A stretch of 64,000 nt of DNA, from contig NZ_LNYA01000024.1 of assembly GCF_001467615.1 (NCBI RefSeq), positions 183,889 to 247,888 on the forward strand, in the 5' to 3' direction. The notes under the pieces are model-generated. The model did no database searches and had not been told where the DNA came from. It saw only the letters and a list, made by a program, of their open reading frames with translations. Origin of the DNA: Legionella erythra. Its GTDB lineage: Bacteria > Pseudomonadota > Gammaproteobacteria > Legionellales > Legionellaceae. Of the stretch, positions 29,530 through 39,606 are shown piece by piece. The translations under genes and the position numbers were made by a program. The number at the start of each line of letters is the position of its first letter. Within the stretch, counting starts at the first letter, position 1.

Positions 29530-31134
29530 TCAACAAATAATCCCCATACTCCGTATCGCTGTCAGTAAATCCGCTTCATGAATGGGCGACTGAATGAGGC
29601 CTATGTATTTATCCGGCCTCACCAGAACGGCCGTTTCATGCTCAAGTGCAAAGCGTTTGTGCAGTGAAAAAGCGGGATCAATATAGATTGAAGGAAAATC
29701 ACCTGGCAAGGTTATGGTGTCGCTCACCACTGCGTGAACGGCAGCAAAGGATTGCACCCGTTCAGCCAATCGCGGCAATAGCGCTGAAAACGCGGTTAAA
29801 TCACCTGGATTTTGCCCGCAAAAAACAAACAGATGATGGCGTGTGCCACGGGTGAGGAGTGACGCCGTTTCCTGGCTGCCACGCTGCTTATCCATCAGGC
29901 TGAAATCCCCAATGTACTCGCCGATTTTCAATTGACCCGCTGTGCCCTGCACGTAAACAATCGGGCTTTTGGCGTAAGAAATGGTGAGTTCCGCCAAGTC
30001 TCTGGCTATCGCTTTACGCACCGGTTTAAGGGAAACCATTAGCCGGGCAAAAGCATTGCGCAAACTGATTAACACAGGATTACGCAAAAGAATCATTCGG
30101 GTCATGAGATCGGTTTTTTTCAACACCTGTTCACCAATGGGATGGCGTTCGGCCTGATAACTGTCCAGCAATTCGTCTTTGGCCAATCCTCGTTGTACCA
30201 TGGCCAGCTTCCACACGAGGTTATAAATATCCTGGATGCCGGTATTTAAACCCTGACCACCCATGGGGCTGTGAATATGCGCGGCGTCGCCGGCAAAAAA
30301 GACCCGACCGTGGCGATAATTTTGAATCTGGCGATGATGAATGGTGAATTGACTAAGCCAGAGAGGATTGGACAGGGTAAATGCCTCAAGGCTTCGGATT
30401 TTAAATTCGCTGACAATGTCATCCAGTGTCAACTCGCCGCTGAATGCAGGCGGGGCGGTCATCACTACGCGGTAGCGGGTTTCACCCATGGGGAAACAGG
30501 CTAAAGGCCCCCGATCGTTGACGTAGATAAGCATTTTATTCTGAGGCTTTGCCCAGTCAATATGGACATCGGCCAGCCACCAGGTTTGCTCATAGGCTGC
30601 CCCCTGAAAGGATTCGTTGACCAGGTGACGCAGGGTACTGTGTGAGCCGTCGCATGCCATCAGCCAATCGGCTTCAACCTCTTGTGTATTGCCATCTTTG
30701 TCTTTAAGGGTGGCTTTAACGCCCAGACTGGATTGAGAAAAGGAGACCAGCTCCGTTTGCCACGCTACTGGCATCTGTTGACTCATGAGTCGCTGGTAAA
30801 AAATGGCCTCGGTTTGATTTTGGGGTAAATCGATTAAATAGTTGCGGTTGGACCCGATGCCGTTAAAATTGACTTCAAAAAGCGGTTTGCCTTTGGAATT
30901 AAAAATCGCGCCTTCGACCCGCTGCCCCTGACTCAGTATTTCTTTCAGAAAATCACAATCGTCCATGACATCCAACGTACGGATGTGCAGGCCCAAGGCT
31001 TTGGATTTGTCGCTTAACCCCTCTTTTTTGTCGATAATCCGGACTTTCAGGCCGTGACGAAGCAATTCGTTGGCGCAAAACAAACCCACGGGCCCCGCAC
31101 CGACCACTAAAACGTCCGTTTTTGTCCTTTCCAT
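29530..31134 (-). CDS. FAD-dependent aromatic monooxygenase (PheA/TfdB family)
   Basis: A 534-residue flavoprotein hydroxylase. FAD/NAD(P)H motifs: VVGAGPVGLFCANELLRHG near the N-terminus, DWLMACDGSHSTLR in the middle, and FFAGDAAHIHSPMGGQGLNT. The C-terminal thioredoxin-like extension of about 160 residues is typical of phenol and resorcinol hydroxylases and of polyketide-tailoring relatives. The start at 31134 follows a ggag. No aromatic-degradation partners are adjacent, so the substrate is unknown. Confidence 0.87.
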   Translation of the reverse strand: MERTKTDVLVVGAGPVGLFCANELLRHGLKVRIIDKKEGLSDKSKALGLHIRTLDVMDDCDFLKEILSQGQRVEGAIFNSKGKPLFEVNFNGIGSNRNYLIDLPQNQTEAIFYQRLMSQQMPVAWQTELVSFSQSSLGVKATLKDKDGNTQEVEADWLMACDGSHSTLRHLVNESFQGAAYEQTWWLADVHIDWAKPQNKMLIYVNDRGPLACFPMGETRYRVVMTAPPAFSGELTLDDIVSEFKIRSLEAFTLSNPLWLSQFTIHHRQIQNYRHGRVFFAGDAAHIHSPMGGQGLNTGIQDIYNLVWKLAMVQRGLAKDELLDSYQAERHPIGEQVLKKTDLMTRMILLRNPVLISLRNAFARLMVSLKPVRKAIARDLAELTISYAKSPIVYVQGTAGQLKIGEYIGDFSLMDKQRGSQETASLLTRGTRHHLFVFCGQNPGDLTAFSALLPRLAERVQSFAAVHAVVSDTITLPGDFPSIYIDPAFSLHKRFALEHETAVLVRPDKYIGLIQSPIHEADLLTAIRSMGIIC

Positions 31135-31213
31135 ACATTCACTCCAGCGTCCATTGCAGAATGGCGGCTTCATGCCGATATGTTTTCATTCTAGTGTGAA
31201 TTGGAGAAAAGGG

Positions 31214-31519
31214 TTAATGTTTTCGACTGGGACGGATAGGGAGATAATTGTAATGAGAGGCGGCCGGCTCGGCACCACATTCGTCATAGGTATTGTCAAG
31301 GCATAGAAAAAAGCAGGTGGCCCCGCGCCGTCGAGCGCTTCTTAACGCATCCTCCATGGTGGGAAATACGGCTACACCTATCCCTTCATGAATATAGTCT
31401 GTCCTGTCATTATGAATGAGTTCGACTAAATATTGATGCAAATCACTGCGTGAATAAATCAAACCGACCGTACTTTCATGAGATAAATCCATGATTTCTT
31501 TACGAGATATATTCGCCAT
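31214..31519 (-). CDS. Hypothetical protein (101 aa)
   Basis: A small soluble protein beginning MANISRKEIMDLSHESTVGL (ggag upstream). It contains GVAVFPTMEDALRSARRRGA and a Cys pair (CFFLCLDNTYDEC). The family is not recognised. It is monocistronic and divergent from the HAD gene. Confidence 0.55.
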   Translation of the reverse strand: MANISRKEIMDLSHESTVGLIYSRSDLHQYLVELIHNDRTDYIHEGIGVAVFPTMEDALRSARRRGATCFFLCLDNTYDECGAEPAASHYNYLPIRPSRKH

Positions 31520-31671
31520 TGGATAGACTCCCATCGACACTACTTATAAAGTATAGCTTATTGGTCAAAAAATAAGCTAAAATCGATCATAGGCTGACAA
31601 ACAGCTAAAAAAGCATTATTTTCAGGACGAATCATTTATACTTTGGTAACACTTCTTATTTCTTGTCTGCC

Positions 31672-32316
31672 ATGAAAATACGGATCTTTGATTTCGATTG
31701 GACAATTACCCGCGAACACACGTTCAACAGAACCCATTTGCACGCGCCTGAAACGAATATTAAAGGGGGCATTAGCAGGCTTTTCATCCATGATGAGAAC
31801 AATCTTGCCGCCATTGCCAGTTATCACAATGACCCGGATTACATCAAACGCTATATCGAATTTATTTTGGGCACTCCTCTCACATTAAAGGAAAGAATGG
31901 ACGCCTTCGAGGATAATGTCCTGTCTGTTTATGCACTTGAATCAGTATCCACCCCCCTCATCATTTCGACCGTAAAAAGCGATCAGTTCAATACCCGTGT
32001 TGGACGCCTGAAAGAAACCGGCAAAAACGTCCAGATAAATCACGTGCTTCAGTATCTTGAAACGGCGAGGACCATTTCTTTGGCGGAGGCCATTGAAGTT
32101 GAATTTTATGACGATGATGAGAATAATTACCGTAAGGCTTACGAACTGCCGAGACAATTCAGCTTTACGGCGTTTTACATTGACAGGCTGAATCAAACCG
32201 AATTAGTAATTAAAGAACTAAAACAGGCGCGTTTAATGCCTGCTCCCACCACGGAGCTCGCAGAGGACACGGACACAGTGGGTGAGGAGCTGACGTCGCC
32301 CTCCTTGTCAGGGTAA
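31672..32316 (+). CDS. HAD-like protein, effector-like
   Basis: About 214 residues. Motif I of the HAD fold is clear (IRIFDFDWTIT, DxDxT) and a late acidic motif FYDDDENN could be motif IV. Between them is a Legionella-style insertion (THLHAPETNIKGGISRLFIH and IASYHNDPDYIKRYIEFILG) that I associate with HAD-like effectors of this genus. The C-terminus is disordered and acidic (PTTELAEDTDTVGEELTSPS). ATG 31672 is preferred over TTG 31663; neither has a good ribosome site. Confidence 0.6.
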   Translation: MKIRIFDFDWTITREHTFNRTHLHAPETNIKGGISRLFIHDENNLAAIASYHNDPDYIKRYIEFILGTPLTLKERMDAFEDNVLSVYALESVSTPLIISTVKSDQFNTRVGRLKETGKNVQINHVLQYLETARTISLAEAIEVEFYDDDENNYRKAYELPRQFSFTAFYIDRLNQTELVIKELKQARLMPAPTTELAEDTDTVGEELTSPSLSG

Positions 32317-32346
32317 CAATACCTAAACAGTTTGAATTTTACATTG

Positions 32347-32808
32347 ATGAAAGAAAAAAACATGGGAATTTTGGGCACAGCATTCATGATATTGTTGATG
32401 ATTTTAATCATCACCCTCCTGCTTATGTATTTTATACCAACGATTAATTTTCGAGACATGCCAGCGGGGTTGGCTGAGGGGGCGCTGGACGCAGGCAAAC
32501 CCAATTGGGTGAGCAGTCGGGTGCCGAAAAACGATGCCCACTACATTGCTCCTTTGACGATTTCTTCCCTGGCCGCATTAAAAGCGTGTGTCGTGAAGCA
32601 GTCGCCGAAAACCACGCTGGTCAAACTGGACGAGGCATCCTTAATTGCCTATCGCCAGAGTCCTGTGTTTAATTTTACTGATTGGTTAATCATCACCAGG
32701 GATGGGCAGGTGACATCCAGCGCGACCATGGGCTATTACGATTTTGGCAAGAACCGTGAGTGGGTTGAGAGCCTGCGCGCGCATTGTACAGAACCATCGT
32801 CTCCGTAG
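32347..32808 (+). CDS. DUF1499 family membrane-anchored protein
   Basis: About 153 residues: one N-terminal membrane helix (GTAFMILLMILIITLLLMYF) and then the DUF1499 core (KPNWVSSRVPKNDAHYIAPL, later SSATMGYYDFGKNREWVESL with the NR.W/RVE pattern). Function unknown. Among several close starts I use ATG 32347; 32362 is also possible. Confidence 0.75.
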   Translation: MKEKNMGILGTAFMILLMILIITLLLMYFIPTINFRDMPAGLAEGALDAGKPNWVSSRVPKNDAHYIAPLTISSLAALKACVVKQSPKTTLVKLDEASLIAYRQSPVFNFTDWLIITRDGQVTSSATMGYYDFGKNREWVESLRAHCTEPSSP

Positions 32809-32893
32809 CGGTCTGTTTACCCCTGGACAAAGCTTTCCTTCAGGTCAGGAATTGTGCTTTGATCACATAGAGTCTTATTGAAATGAGAAACGC

Positions 32894-34114
32894 ATGCAAG
32901 ATTTTGCTGGCAAGAACATTGTATTAGGAATTTGCGGCGGTATTGCCGCTTACAAATCAGCCTACCTGATTCGGGAATTGACGCGCCTGGGTGCTGATGT
33001 GCGGGTGGTCATGACGCAATCTGCGCAGCAATTCATAACGCCGCTGACCTTACAGGCTTTAAGCGGCCATGATGTACGCACGACCTTGTTTGATTCACAG
33101 GCTGAGCGCGCCATGGGCCATATCGAATTGGCACGTTGGGCTGATTACCTGTTGATTGCACCGGCTTCAGCCAATTTTCTGGCAAAAATGGCCAATGGCC
33201 TGGCAGATGATTTGTTATCCACGCTCTACCTTGTCACGGACAATCCCGTGATCGTTTGTCCGGCTATGAACCGCAGCATGTGGCAGCATCCGGCCACACG
33301 CGACAATTGCGAGCGTCTGCGCAACCGGGGGGTTGTGTTTGTCGGACCAGAAGAAGGCCTTCAGGCCTGCGGGGAAGAAGGGCCTGGCCGTTTGAGCGAG
33401 GTGGATGCCATCCTGACCGGTTTAAGGCTTCATACCATCAGCGGCCTTTTAACCGGCAGAACAGTGATGATTACAGCGGGTCCTACCTGGGAGGCGATTG
33501 ATCCGGTCAGGATGATCACCAACCGCAGCTCGGGTAAAATGGGCTATGCTCTGGCCGCCGCGGCACAACGGGCTGGCGCTCATGTGATTTTAATCAGTGG
33601 ACCATCGGCTTTGCCCGTCCCCTCAGGCGTGACCTGTTACCCGGTTGAATCAGCGAGCGAGATGCGATCGGCCGTAATGGAAGCCCTTAAGCCGGGTATG
33701 ATTTTTATCGGTTGTGCCGCGGTGGCGGATTACAGGGTTGAACAACCCGCATTAGAAAAAATTAAAAAACAGGCGATGGACGACCTGTCGCTTAATCTGA
33801 CTAAAAACCCGGATATTCTATCTGAGGTTGCTTTAAGCGGCAAAGCCGCTTTTGTGGTTGGCTTTGCCGCGGAAACCACCCAGGTGGTTCACCATGCCAA
33901 ACAAAAACTTAAAGCTAAAAAACTCGATATGATCATTGCCAATCAGGTCGGGGGAAATAAAGGCTTTGATCAGGATGGTAATGAAGTCACCGTGATTACG
34001 AAAGAGGGGGAAAGGACGTTGGCCTTCCAACACAAGACACGCGTGGCGGGAGAAATTATTGCAATTCTTGCGGCAACTCTTCAAAATGGCTCCCTTACTA
34101 AAGCAAGGAATTAA
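32894..34114 (+). CDS. coaBC: Phosphopantothenoylcysteine decarboxylase / phosphopantothenate-cysteine ligase
   Basis: Bifunctional coenzyme A biosynthesis enzyme of 406 residues. CoaC half: [13 protein letters not shown], active His in [10 protein letters not shown], substrate motif PAMNRSMW and the flap Cys in [11 protein letters not shown]. CoaB half from about residue 185: [27 protein letters not shown], and [19 protein letters not shown]. It is the first gene of a coaBC-dut-algC operon. Confidence 0.96.
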   Translation: MQDFAGKNIVLGICGGIAAYKSAYLIRELTRLGADVRVVMTQSAQQFITPLTLQALSGHDVRTTLFDSQAERAMGHIELARWADYLLIAPASANFLAKMANGLADDLLSTLYLVTDNPVIVCPAMNRSMWQHPATRDNCERLRNRGVVFVGPEEGLQACGEEGPGRLSEVDAILTGLRLHTISGLLTGRTVMITAGPTWEAIDPVRMITNRSSGKMGYALAAAAQRAGAHVILISGPSALPVPSGVTCYPVESASEMRSAVMEALKPGMIFIGCAAVADYRVEQPALEKIKKQAMDDLSLNLTKNPDILSEVALSGKAAFVVGFAAETTQVVHHAKQKLKAKKLDMIIANQVGGNKGFDQDGNEVTVITKEGERTLAFQHKTRVAGEIIAILAATLQNGSLTKARN

Positions 34115-34115
34115 T

Positions 34116-34574
34116 ATGCTTCAAGCGATTCAACTTAAAATTCTTGATCCCCGCCTGGGTAAAACCATTGAATTGCCCTCCTACGCAACGCCCGGTTCGG
34201 CAGGTCTTGATTTGCGGGTCTGCATGGATGAGCCGTTGCAAATTGCGCCGAATGAAACGGTCTTGTTACCCACAGGTCTTGCAATTTACATCGCTGATCC
34301 CAACCTGGCCGCGGTGATTCTTCCCCGTTCAGGTTTGGGTCATAAACATGGTATCGTACTGGGCAATCTGGTGGGGTTGATCGATTCGGATTACCAGGGG
34401 GAGTTAAAAATTTCCTGCTGGAACCGCAGCCAGGATCATTTCACCGTTCAACCCGGTGATCGTATCGCTCAATTGGTTTTCCTGCCCGTGGCCCGAGCCA
34501 GTTTTACCGTGGTTGACGCCTTTACCGAAACGAGCCGAGGTGAAGGCGGCTTTGGCAGTTCCGGGAGACAATGA
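34116..34574 (+). CDS. dut: dUTP diphosphatase
   Basis: A 152-residue trimeric dUTPase that hydrolyses dUTP to dUMP. The five motifs are present ([54 protein letters not shown]). The ATG at 34116 has aaggaa upstream and starts one base after the coaBC stop; the longer frame beginning inside coaBC is not used. Confidence 0.96.
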   Translation: MLQAIQLKILDPRLGKTIELPSYATPGSAGLDLRVCMDEPLQIAPNETVLLPTGLAIYIADPNLAAVILPRSGLGHKHGIVLGNLVGLIDSDYQGELKISCWNRSQDHFTVQPGDRIAQLVFLPVARASFTVVDAFTETSRGEGGFGSSGRQ

Positions 34575-35962
34575 TGCATTATCAACCACGGCCAATTGAC
34601 CGTGCGGTTTTTCGCGCTTATGACATTCGCGGCGTTATCGGCACCCATTTGGATGAGGATGCCTTTTATACGATTGGCAAGGCCATTAGCCTCGAATTAC
34701 AGACCCTGAAACGCCGTAAAATTTTTGTAGCCCGCGATGGGCGTTTAACCAGCGACAGTTTATGCACGGCGTTAAAACAGGGGCTATTAGACAGCGGCAT
34801 TGATGTCGTTGATTTGGGCGCGGTGGCGACACCGGTCATGTATTACGCCACCTGTGCCTATGATTTGGACTGCGGGTTGATGGTCACCGGCAGCCATAAC
34901 CCGGCTGATTACAATGGCATCAAAATCATTCTTGCCGGTAAAACGCTGGTGCAGACAGACATCGATGCGTTATACCAGCGGGTTTGCCAGGGTCAGTTTC
35001 AATCCGGCATGGGGACATTGATTAACCAGGATGTGCTTTTAGACTACATCGCCCGCATTGTCTCCGACGTGGTTTTAGCGAAACCATTAAAAGTCGTTGT
35101 GGATTGCGGCAACGGCATTGCCGGCCCGGTAATCCCGATGGTGCTTGAAAAACTGGGGTGTGAGGTTATACCGTTGTATTGCGACGTGGATGGGCGTTTT
35201 CCCAACCATCACCCTGATCCAACCATTGAAGACAATTTACGCGATTTACAGCAGGTCGTGGCCTTGCATCAGGCTGATATCGGGCTTGCTTTCGACGGTG
35301 ATGCTGATCGCCTGGGCGTGGTCACCAACACCGGCGAAATCATCTGGCCTGACCGTTTAATGATGTTTTATGCCCGCGATCTGTTAAAGCAGGTGGAGGG
35401 TGCGACCATTGTATTTGATGTCAAATGCTCCAATCATCTCGCCCGAGTGATTAAAGCGGGAGGCGGTACGCCAAAAATGTGCCCTACAGGCCACTCCATC
35501 GTGAAGTCGGTGATGAAGCAGGAGCAGGCGGCACTCGCAGGTGAAATGAGCGGCCACCTGTTCTTCAAACATCGCTGGTATGGATTTGATGATGCGCTCT
35601 ACAGCGCTTGCCGTTTGCTGGAAATTATCAGTGCGTCGCCGCTTACTGTGGGCGAGCAGTTTGCTGCAATCCCCAATAGCATCAATACGCCGGAAATTAA
35701 AATCCCTATTCCGGAAGAAGAAAAATTCCCCTTCATGGAGCGCTTCATCCGCGAAGCCCATTTTCCTGCGGCCGAGATCATTGATATTGACGGCATGCGT
35801 GTAGAATTTCCAGATGGCTGGGGTTTGTTACGCGCCTCCAATACGACCCCTTGTCTGGTGGCACGGTTTGAGGCGGTAAATGAAGAACGGTTGGAAGCCA
35901 TTAAGAATTTATTTAAATCACAACTTAAAAAAATAGATCATGGTTTAGCCATCGATTTTTAA
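34571..35962 (+). CDS. algC: Phosphomannomutase/phosphoglucomutase
   Basis: A 463-residue alpha-D-phosphohexomutase of the AlgC type, making mannose-1-P and glucose-1-P for LPS and nucleotide sugars. Phosphoserine loop [14 protein letters not shown], metal loop DGDADRLGV, sugar loop [13 protein letters not shown], phosphate loop [14 protein letters not shown]. It overlaps dut by four bases (ATGA). Confidence 0.94.
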   Translation: MMHYQPRPIDRAVFRAYDIRGVIGTHLDEDAFYTIGKAISLELQTLKRRKIFVARDGRLTSDSLCTALKQGLLDSGIDVVDLGAVATPVMYYATCAYDLDCGLMVTGSHNPADYNGIKIILAGKTLVQTDIDALYQRVCQGQFQSGMGTLINQDVLLDYIARIVSDVVLAKPLKVVVDCGNGIAGPVIPMVLEKLGCEVIPLYCDVDGRFPNHHPDPTIEDNLRDLQQVVALHQADIGLAFDGDADRLGVVTNTGEIIWPDRLMMFYARDLLKQVEGATIVFDVKCSNHLARVIKAGGGTPKMCPTGHSIVKSVMKQEQAALAGEMSGHLFFKHRWYGFDDALYSACRLLEIISASPLTVGEQFAAIPNSINTPEIKIPIPEEEKFPFMERFIREAHFPAAEIIDIDGMRVEFPDGWGLLRASNTTPCLVARFEAVNEERLEAIKNLFKSQLKKIDHGLAIDF

Positions 35963-35963
35963 C

Positions 35964-36884
35964 TCATTGCTTTTTTTGACGGCGTGCTGGGTGGTCATTT
36001 TTTGACGGAGTCCTGATCTCACTTAACCAGTACCGGGCAATATCCACGCGCCGCGCAATCCATACATCGGGAAACCGACGTAAGTAATCAATGAATCGCC
36101 TGACGGCGAGGCATCGTCCCGGATGGCCGCTGATTCTCGCGTGCAAGCCGATGGTCATCAGGGCGGGGCGATTGTCTTCATGGAGATAATCGAGCGTGTT
36201 TTTAAGCGCAAGGTAAAAGGCATCCGCGTTTGGGAAGCCAGGATTGGTGGTATAACGAAAATCATTGCAGACCAGCGTGTAGGGGATAATCAGATGCTCT
36301 TCTTCAATATAAGGGAGATCATCAGCATAACTGTCAGAATCATAGAGAAACCCGCCGATTTCCCGCAGCAATGGCCGAGTATGTTCACTGCGTCGACCGG
36401 TATACCACCCTTCTGGCCGTTGGCCGGTTAATTGCTCAATGGTGTTAACGCATTGTTGGATGTGTTTTTTTTCTTCCTCTTTTGGCATAAACGCATAATC
36501 AATCCATCGCCAGCCGTGGCCGGCGATATCATAACCGCTGAACCGTAAATACTGGCAGAGTTCTGGATTGAGTTGCAGCGCGAATCCGGTGGCAAAAAAA
36601 GTTAAAGGAATGGCTTTCTGCTCAAACAGCCTAAGAAGCCGCCAGATCCCGGTGCGGCTTCCGTATTCAAACAGGGATTCCATGCCTAAATGGCGCAGGC
36701 CTTGAGGACGCGGCGGCATGGGAAATTCACCGCCATAGGTCTCAGCCTGTGTATCGCCGTTAAGCGGCGTTAATTCGGCACCTTCTTCGTAATTAATGAC
36801 AAAATTAATGGCGATGCGAGCCCCCCCTGGCCAGCAGGAAATGGGGGTGTGACCCGCGTAACCGGTTAAGTTTCTGCCCATCAT
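35964..36884 (-). CDS. PuuE-like allantoinase / polysaccharide deacetylase family protein
   Basis: A 306-residue NodB-fold protein. The beginning YAGHTPISCWPGGARIAINF and VINYEEGAELT, the YGSRTGIWRLLRLFEQKAIP block and the late MTIGLHARISGHPGR are the pattern of the PuuE group (metal-independent allantoinase). No other ureide-pathway gene is nearby, so the real substrate is uncertain. It shares one base with the stop of the upstream acetyltransferase gene (TAATG) and forms an operon with it. Confidence 0.8.
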   Translation of the reverse strand: MMGRNLTGYAGHTPISCWPGGARIAINFVINYEEGAELTPLNGDTQAETYGGEFPMPPRPQGLRHLGMESLFEYGSRTGIWRLLRLFEQKAIPLTFFATGFALQLNPELCQYLRFSGYDIAGHGWRWIDYAFMPKEEEKKHIQQCVNTIEQLTGQRPEGWYTGRRSEHTRPLLREIGGFLYDSDSYADDLPYIEEEHLIIPYTLVCNDFRYTTNPGFPNADAFYLALKNTLDYLHEDNRPALMTIGLHARISGHPGRCLAVRRFIDYLRRFPDVWIARRVDIARYWLSEIRTPSKNDHPARRQKKQ

Positions 36885-37732
36885 TAACCCAATTCAAAGG
36901 TAGTAATGCCATAAATGTGCTCAATGGGCAGCTTAGGCTCACCTTTTAAGTACATTCTGGCCGTGGCGAAGCATTTTTGCATGGCGTGCCGATTGACCAA
37001 TGCGAAGGCATGCGGATTATTTTCGGGTATATCAATGTATACGGTCTCCCCCTTGGCATAACTGGCTAAACTATCGAATAAGCCAAAGGCAATGTGGGAA
37101 TTATCGGCAAACAGGGGACCGATTTTAAAGCCTTGTTGGCAAGCGCGCAGAACGCCATAGCCTTTTAATTGACCATTGATAACCCAGCCTAAGGCCGCCC
37201 CTTCAGGCTGCCTTATCCAGTGCCGCAAAAATTGCTCCCGAGGGGCTGGAAAGTGCCGTTTATCGTAGGCAAATAATTCGTTCTCCTGCTCTGGTCCAAG
37301 CGGGACAATGGCATTGTTAAATTCCTTGAGTATGGGTAACCCCTGCCCTTTGTAACGGGCATTCTGATGGGCAATTTGATATCCCAGGCGTTCATACTTG
37401 TTGAGCATGTTGAGTACACCGTCAATGCCGGCGTTGCGGTTTCCCACGTAATCGAGGCGTTTTCGGGTTAATTCAAGACCATAGCCTTTGCCGCGGTATT
37501 CGGGAGCGACCATGTAAAAACCACAGAAGGCAAACTGATCGTCATAAACAACCGCTGATCCCATGGCAATGATTTTTCCATCCAGCTTGCCGATGAAAAA
37601 CCCTTCAGGATCGGCCTCATAAAAACACTCGGCATCGTGTAAACCGGGATTCCAGCCCTCATTGGTTGCCCATTGAATGGCCAATTCGATCTCGTCCCTG
37701 GTCATGCGGCTCACGGAGTAATTCGCTAACAT
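36884..37732 (-). CDS. GNAT-family acetyltransferase, two-domain
   Basis: A 282-residue protein. The N-terminal GNAT domain has the acetyl-CoA block VAPEYRGKGYGLELTRKRLD; a C-terminal second domain follows, as in YitH-like proteins of the acetyltransferase-18 group. The start at 37732 has aaggaaaagg upstream. It is cotranscribed with the PuuE-like gene, which suggests a shared small-molecule pathway, but the substrate is unknown. Confidence 0.8.
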   Translation of the reverse strand: MLANYSVSRMTRDEIELAIQWATNEGWNPGLHDAECFYEADPEGFFIGKLDGKIIAMGSAVVYDDQFAFCGFYMVAPEYRGKGYGLELTRKRLDYVGNRNAGIDGVLNMLNKYERLGYQIAHQNARYKGQGLPILKEFNNAIVPLGPEQENELFAYDKRHFPAPREQFLRHWIRQPEGAALGWVINGQLKGYGVLRACQQGFKIGPLFADNSHIAFGLFDSLASYAKGETVYIDIPENNPHAFALVNRHAMQKCFATARMYLKGEPKLPIEHIYGITTFELG

Positions 37733-37828
37733 GGCCTTTTCCTTGCCTGAATAAACCAAGATTATGCTTATATTTTAAATATAGCAGCAAGGCACTCGTG
37801 CTGATTTTTCAAAAAGGTAAAATAACGA

Positions 37829-38734
37829 TCAATTGTGTAAAAAATTTCCTGTCATGGCCTCGTCCTGGTCAGATATTAAAAGGGCCTCTTGCAGATTTTC
37901 TGACTTCAGGTTTTCAGTCGGGTCAGAAAGATGACGGAACCCCTCTTTTTTTTGCTCTTTCTTTAGCCGACTTTCAACAATTATGTCCATGGCAAAGGTA
38001 CGATTAAAGGATTTTAATTGTTGTCTTATTTGTGTTTTTTTCCACTCTGCGGTTTCGCTTGCCATGGCCTGCGTTGCTGCATAAATCCCACAGATGATGG
38101 CGGTGCCCAGAATGACAGCTGCCAGCAGGGGAATAGCGCCAAATCCTGTCATAATGCCTAAAGAAGAAACAACTCCCATCATACCGGCACTGCATCCGGC
38201 TATGGAACCAAATGTACCGACGAAGCTTAAAAAAGCGGTTTGTGCCAGCTTTTTTGCGGGGGGAGCAGGTAGTCTGGCCTGTATTGCGGCCAAATAGTGT
38301 TTGGCGGCGAGCTGAATCATTTGCTCATCCGGTATCTTCGCACCGGCATCATTCATTTTTAATAACAGTATGGATAGAAAAGGCACTAATTGTTTTGGAA
38401 AATCGTCTTTTTTTCGCAGCCATTCCCGCACAAATTTAACATAATTGCAATCGCCTCTTAGCATAAAGACAGCATAAAGATTGTCGACCAGTTCTTGACT
38501 TGCCTTCACAAATTTGGCTTCTGACTGTTCTTTTTGCTGTTTTTCCTGCCGATAGGAAAAATAAAAGACAGGTAAACAAATGAGCAAAAACAACAACGAA
38601 CAAGCCGCCCCAAAACCGACAACAGTCAGGCCGCCTAGAGCAAGACTTAAAGCAGAACTGACAATTCCAAACAAAGGCCAGGCTACTCCAGCACCCGTCC
38701 CAAGACCGGCGAAGAGCGATTTGGATAGAGTCAT
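37829..38734 (-). CDS. Legionella-type membrane protein, candidate effector
   Basis: A 301-residue protein with two pairs of hydrophobic segments (about 5-62, Gly/Ala-rich, and about 165-215). A helical, charged region lies between them, and a long polar C-terminus ends EALLISDQDEAMTGNFLHN. Paired transmembrane hairpins with cytosolic flanks are a common build of membrane-inserting Dot/Icm effectors. The family is not recognised and the effector idea is an inference from architecture. Confidence 0.6.
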   Translation of the reverse strand: MTLSKSLFAGLGTGAGVAWPLFGIVSSALSLALGGLTVVGFGAACSLLFLLICLPVFYFSYRQEKQQKEQSEAKFVKASQELVDNLYAVFMLRGDCNYVKFVREWLRKKDDFPKQLVPFLSILLLKMNDAGAKIPDEQMIQLAAKHYLAAIQARLPAPPAKKLAQTAFLSFVGTFGSIAGCSAGMMGVVSSLGIMTGFGAIPLLAAVILGTAIICGIYAATQAMASETAEWKKTQIRQQLKSFNRTFAMDIIVESRLKKEQKKEGFRHLSDPTENLKSENLQEALLISDQDEAMTGNFLHN

Positions 38735-38851
38735 CGTTATAATTATATAGAAAAACCAAAAACAATAGCAAGATTTAATGAGTAAAACAACCTTGAATGT
38801 TCTTTTAATGTGCTTTATGGTAGTTAACCGTGTGATTAATCCAGGGATTCA

Positions 38852-39568
38852 ATGATTCAATGCAATGAAGTCAACTACCAGCATGGCGATACCGTATGTC
38901 AAGGGTACCTTGCTTATGATGATCAGGCGAGCGCGATTCGCCCCGTGGTCATGATTGCGCCTGACTGGCGCGGACGCGGGGAGGCTGCGTGTGAAAAGGC
39001 ACGGCAACTCGCGAGCATGGGTTATGTGGGTTTTGCCATGGACATGTATGGGGAGGCTCGCGTAGGCCTTGATAATGAACAACGGCGCGCACTTATGACG
39101 CCGCTGGTCCAAAATCGTGAGCATTTGGCCGAGCGTCTTCTTGCGGCTTATAATACCGTGTGCCATTTACCCCAGGTGGATGCCCGGCGAATAGCGGCCA
39201 TTGGCTACTGCTTTGGTGGATTATGTGTACTGGATTTGGCAAGGACCGGTGTTGCGCTTCGAGGGGTGGTCAGCTTTCATGGCTTGCTTTCTGAACCCGC
39301 AGGCAGCCATGCTGACATCCAGGCTAAGGTACTGGTTTTGCATGGCTACGATGATCCGCTGGTGCCTCCAGAACAAGTCAGGCAGTTTGCTGATGAAATG
39401 ACGCGCAAGCAGGTCGATTGGCAAGTGCATATGTACGGTTTAACCGCGCATTCTTTCAGCAATCCTGAAGCCCATGAAAAAGAAACGGGATTGGTGTATA
39501 ACGCGGCGGCTGACCATCGTTCGTGGCAGACCACGGCGTTATTTCTGGACGAAATTTTCAAGGATTAG
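38852..39568 (+). CDS. Dienelactone hydrolase family protein (copy 2)
   Basis: A 238-residue paralogue of the gene at 23923. Cys nucleophile in GYCFGGLCVLDLARTG, acid in HGYDDPLVPP, His in GLTAHSFSNPEAH. Long blocks such as VVSFHGLL and VDWQVxMYG are shared with copy 1. Monocistronic with its own terminator. Substrate unknown. Confidence 0.87.
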   Translation: MIQCNEVNYQHGDTVCQGYLAYDDQASAIRPVVMIAPDWRGRGEAACEKARQLASMGYVGFAMDMYGEARVGLDNEQRRALMTPLVQNREHLAERLLAAYNTVCHLPQVDARRIAAIGYCFGGLCVLDLARTGVALRGVVSFHGLLSEPAGSHADIQAKVLVLHGYDDPLVPPEQVRQFADEMTRKQVDWQVHMYGLTAHSFSNPEAHEKETGLVYNAAADHRSWQTTALFLDEIFKD

Positions 39569-39597
39569 CGGCCGTCTTATGACAGGCCGCTTTTTTA
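39568..39597 (+). terminator. Terminator after dienelactone hydrolase copy 2
   Basis: gcggcc (39568-39573) pairs with ggccgc (39585-39590), extended by gtc/gac inside, and is followed by TTTTTTA. Confidence 0.85.
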
Positions 39598-39606
39598 TGT
39601 CGGCTC

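Noticed and set aside
34059-34574. dut starting at 34059
   Set aside because: The extension lies inside coaBC; the ATG at 34116 has a ribosome site and begins the conserved dUTPase N-terminus.
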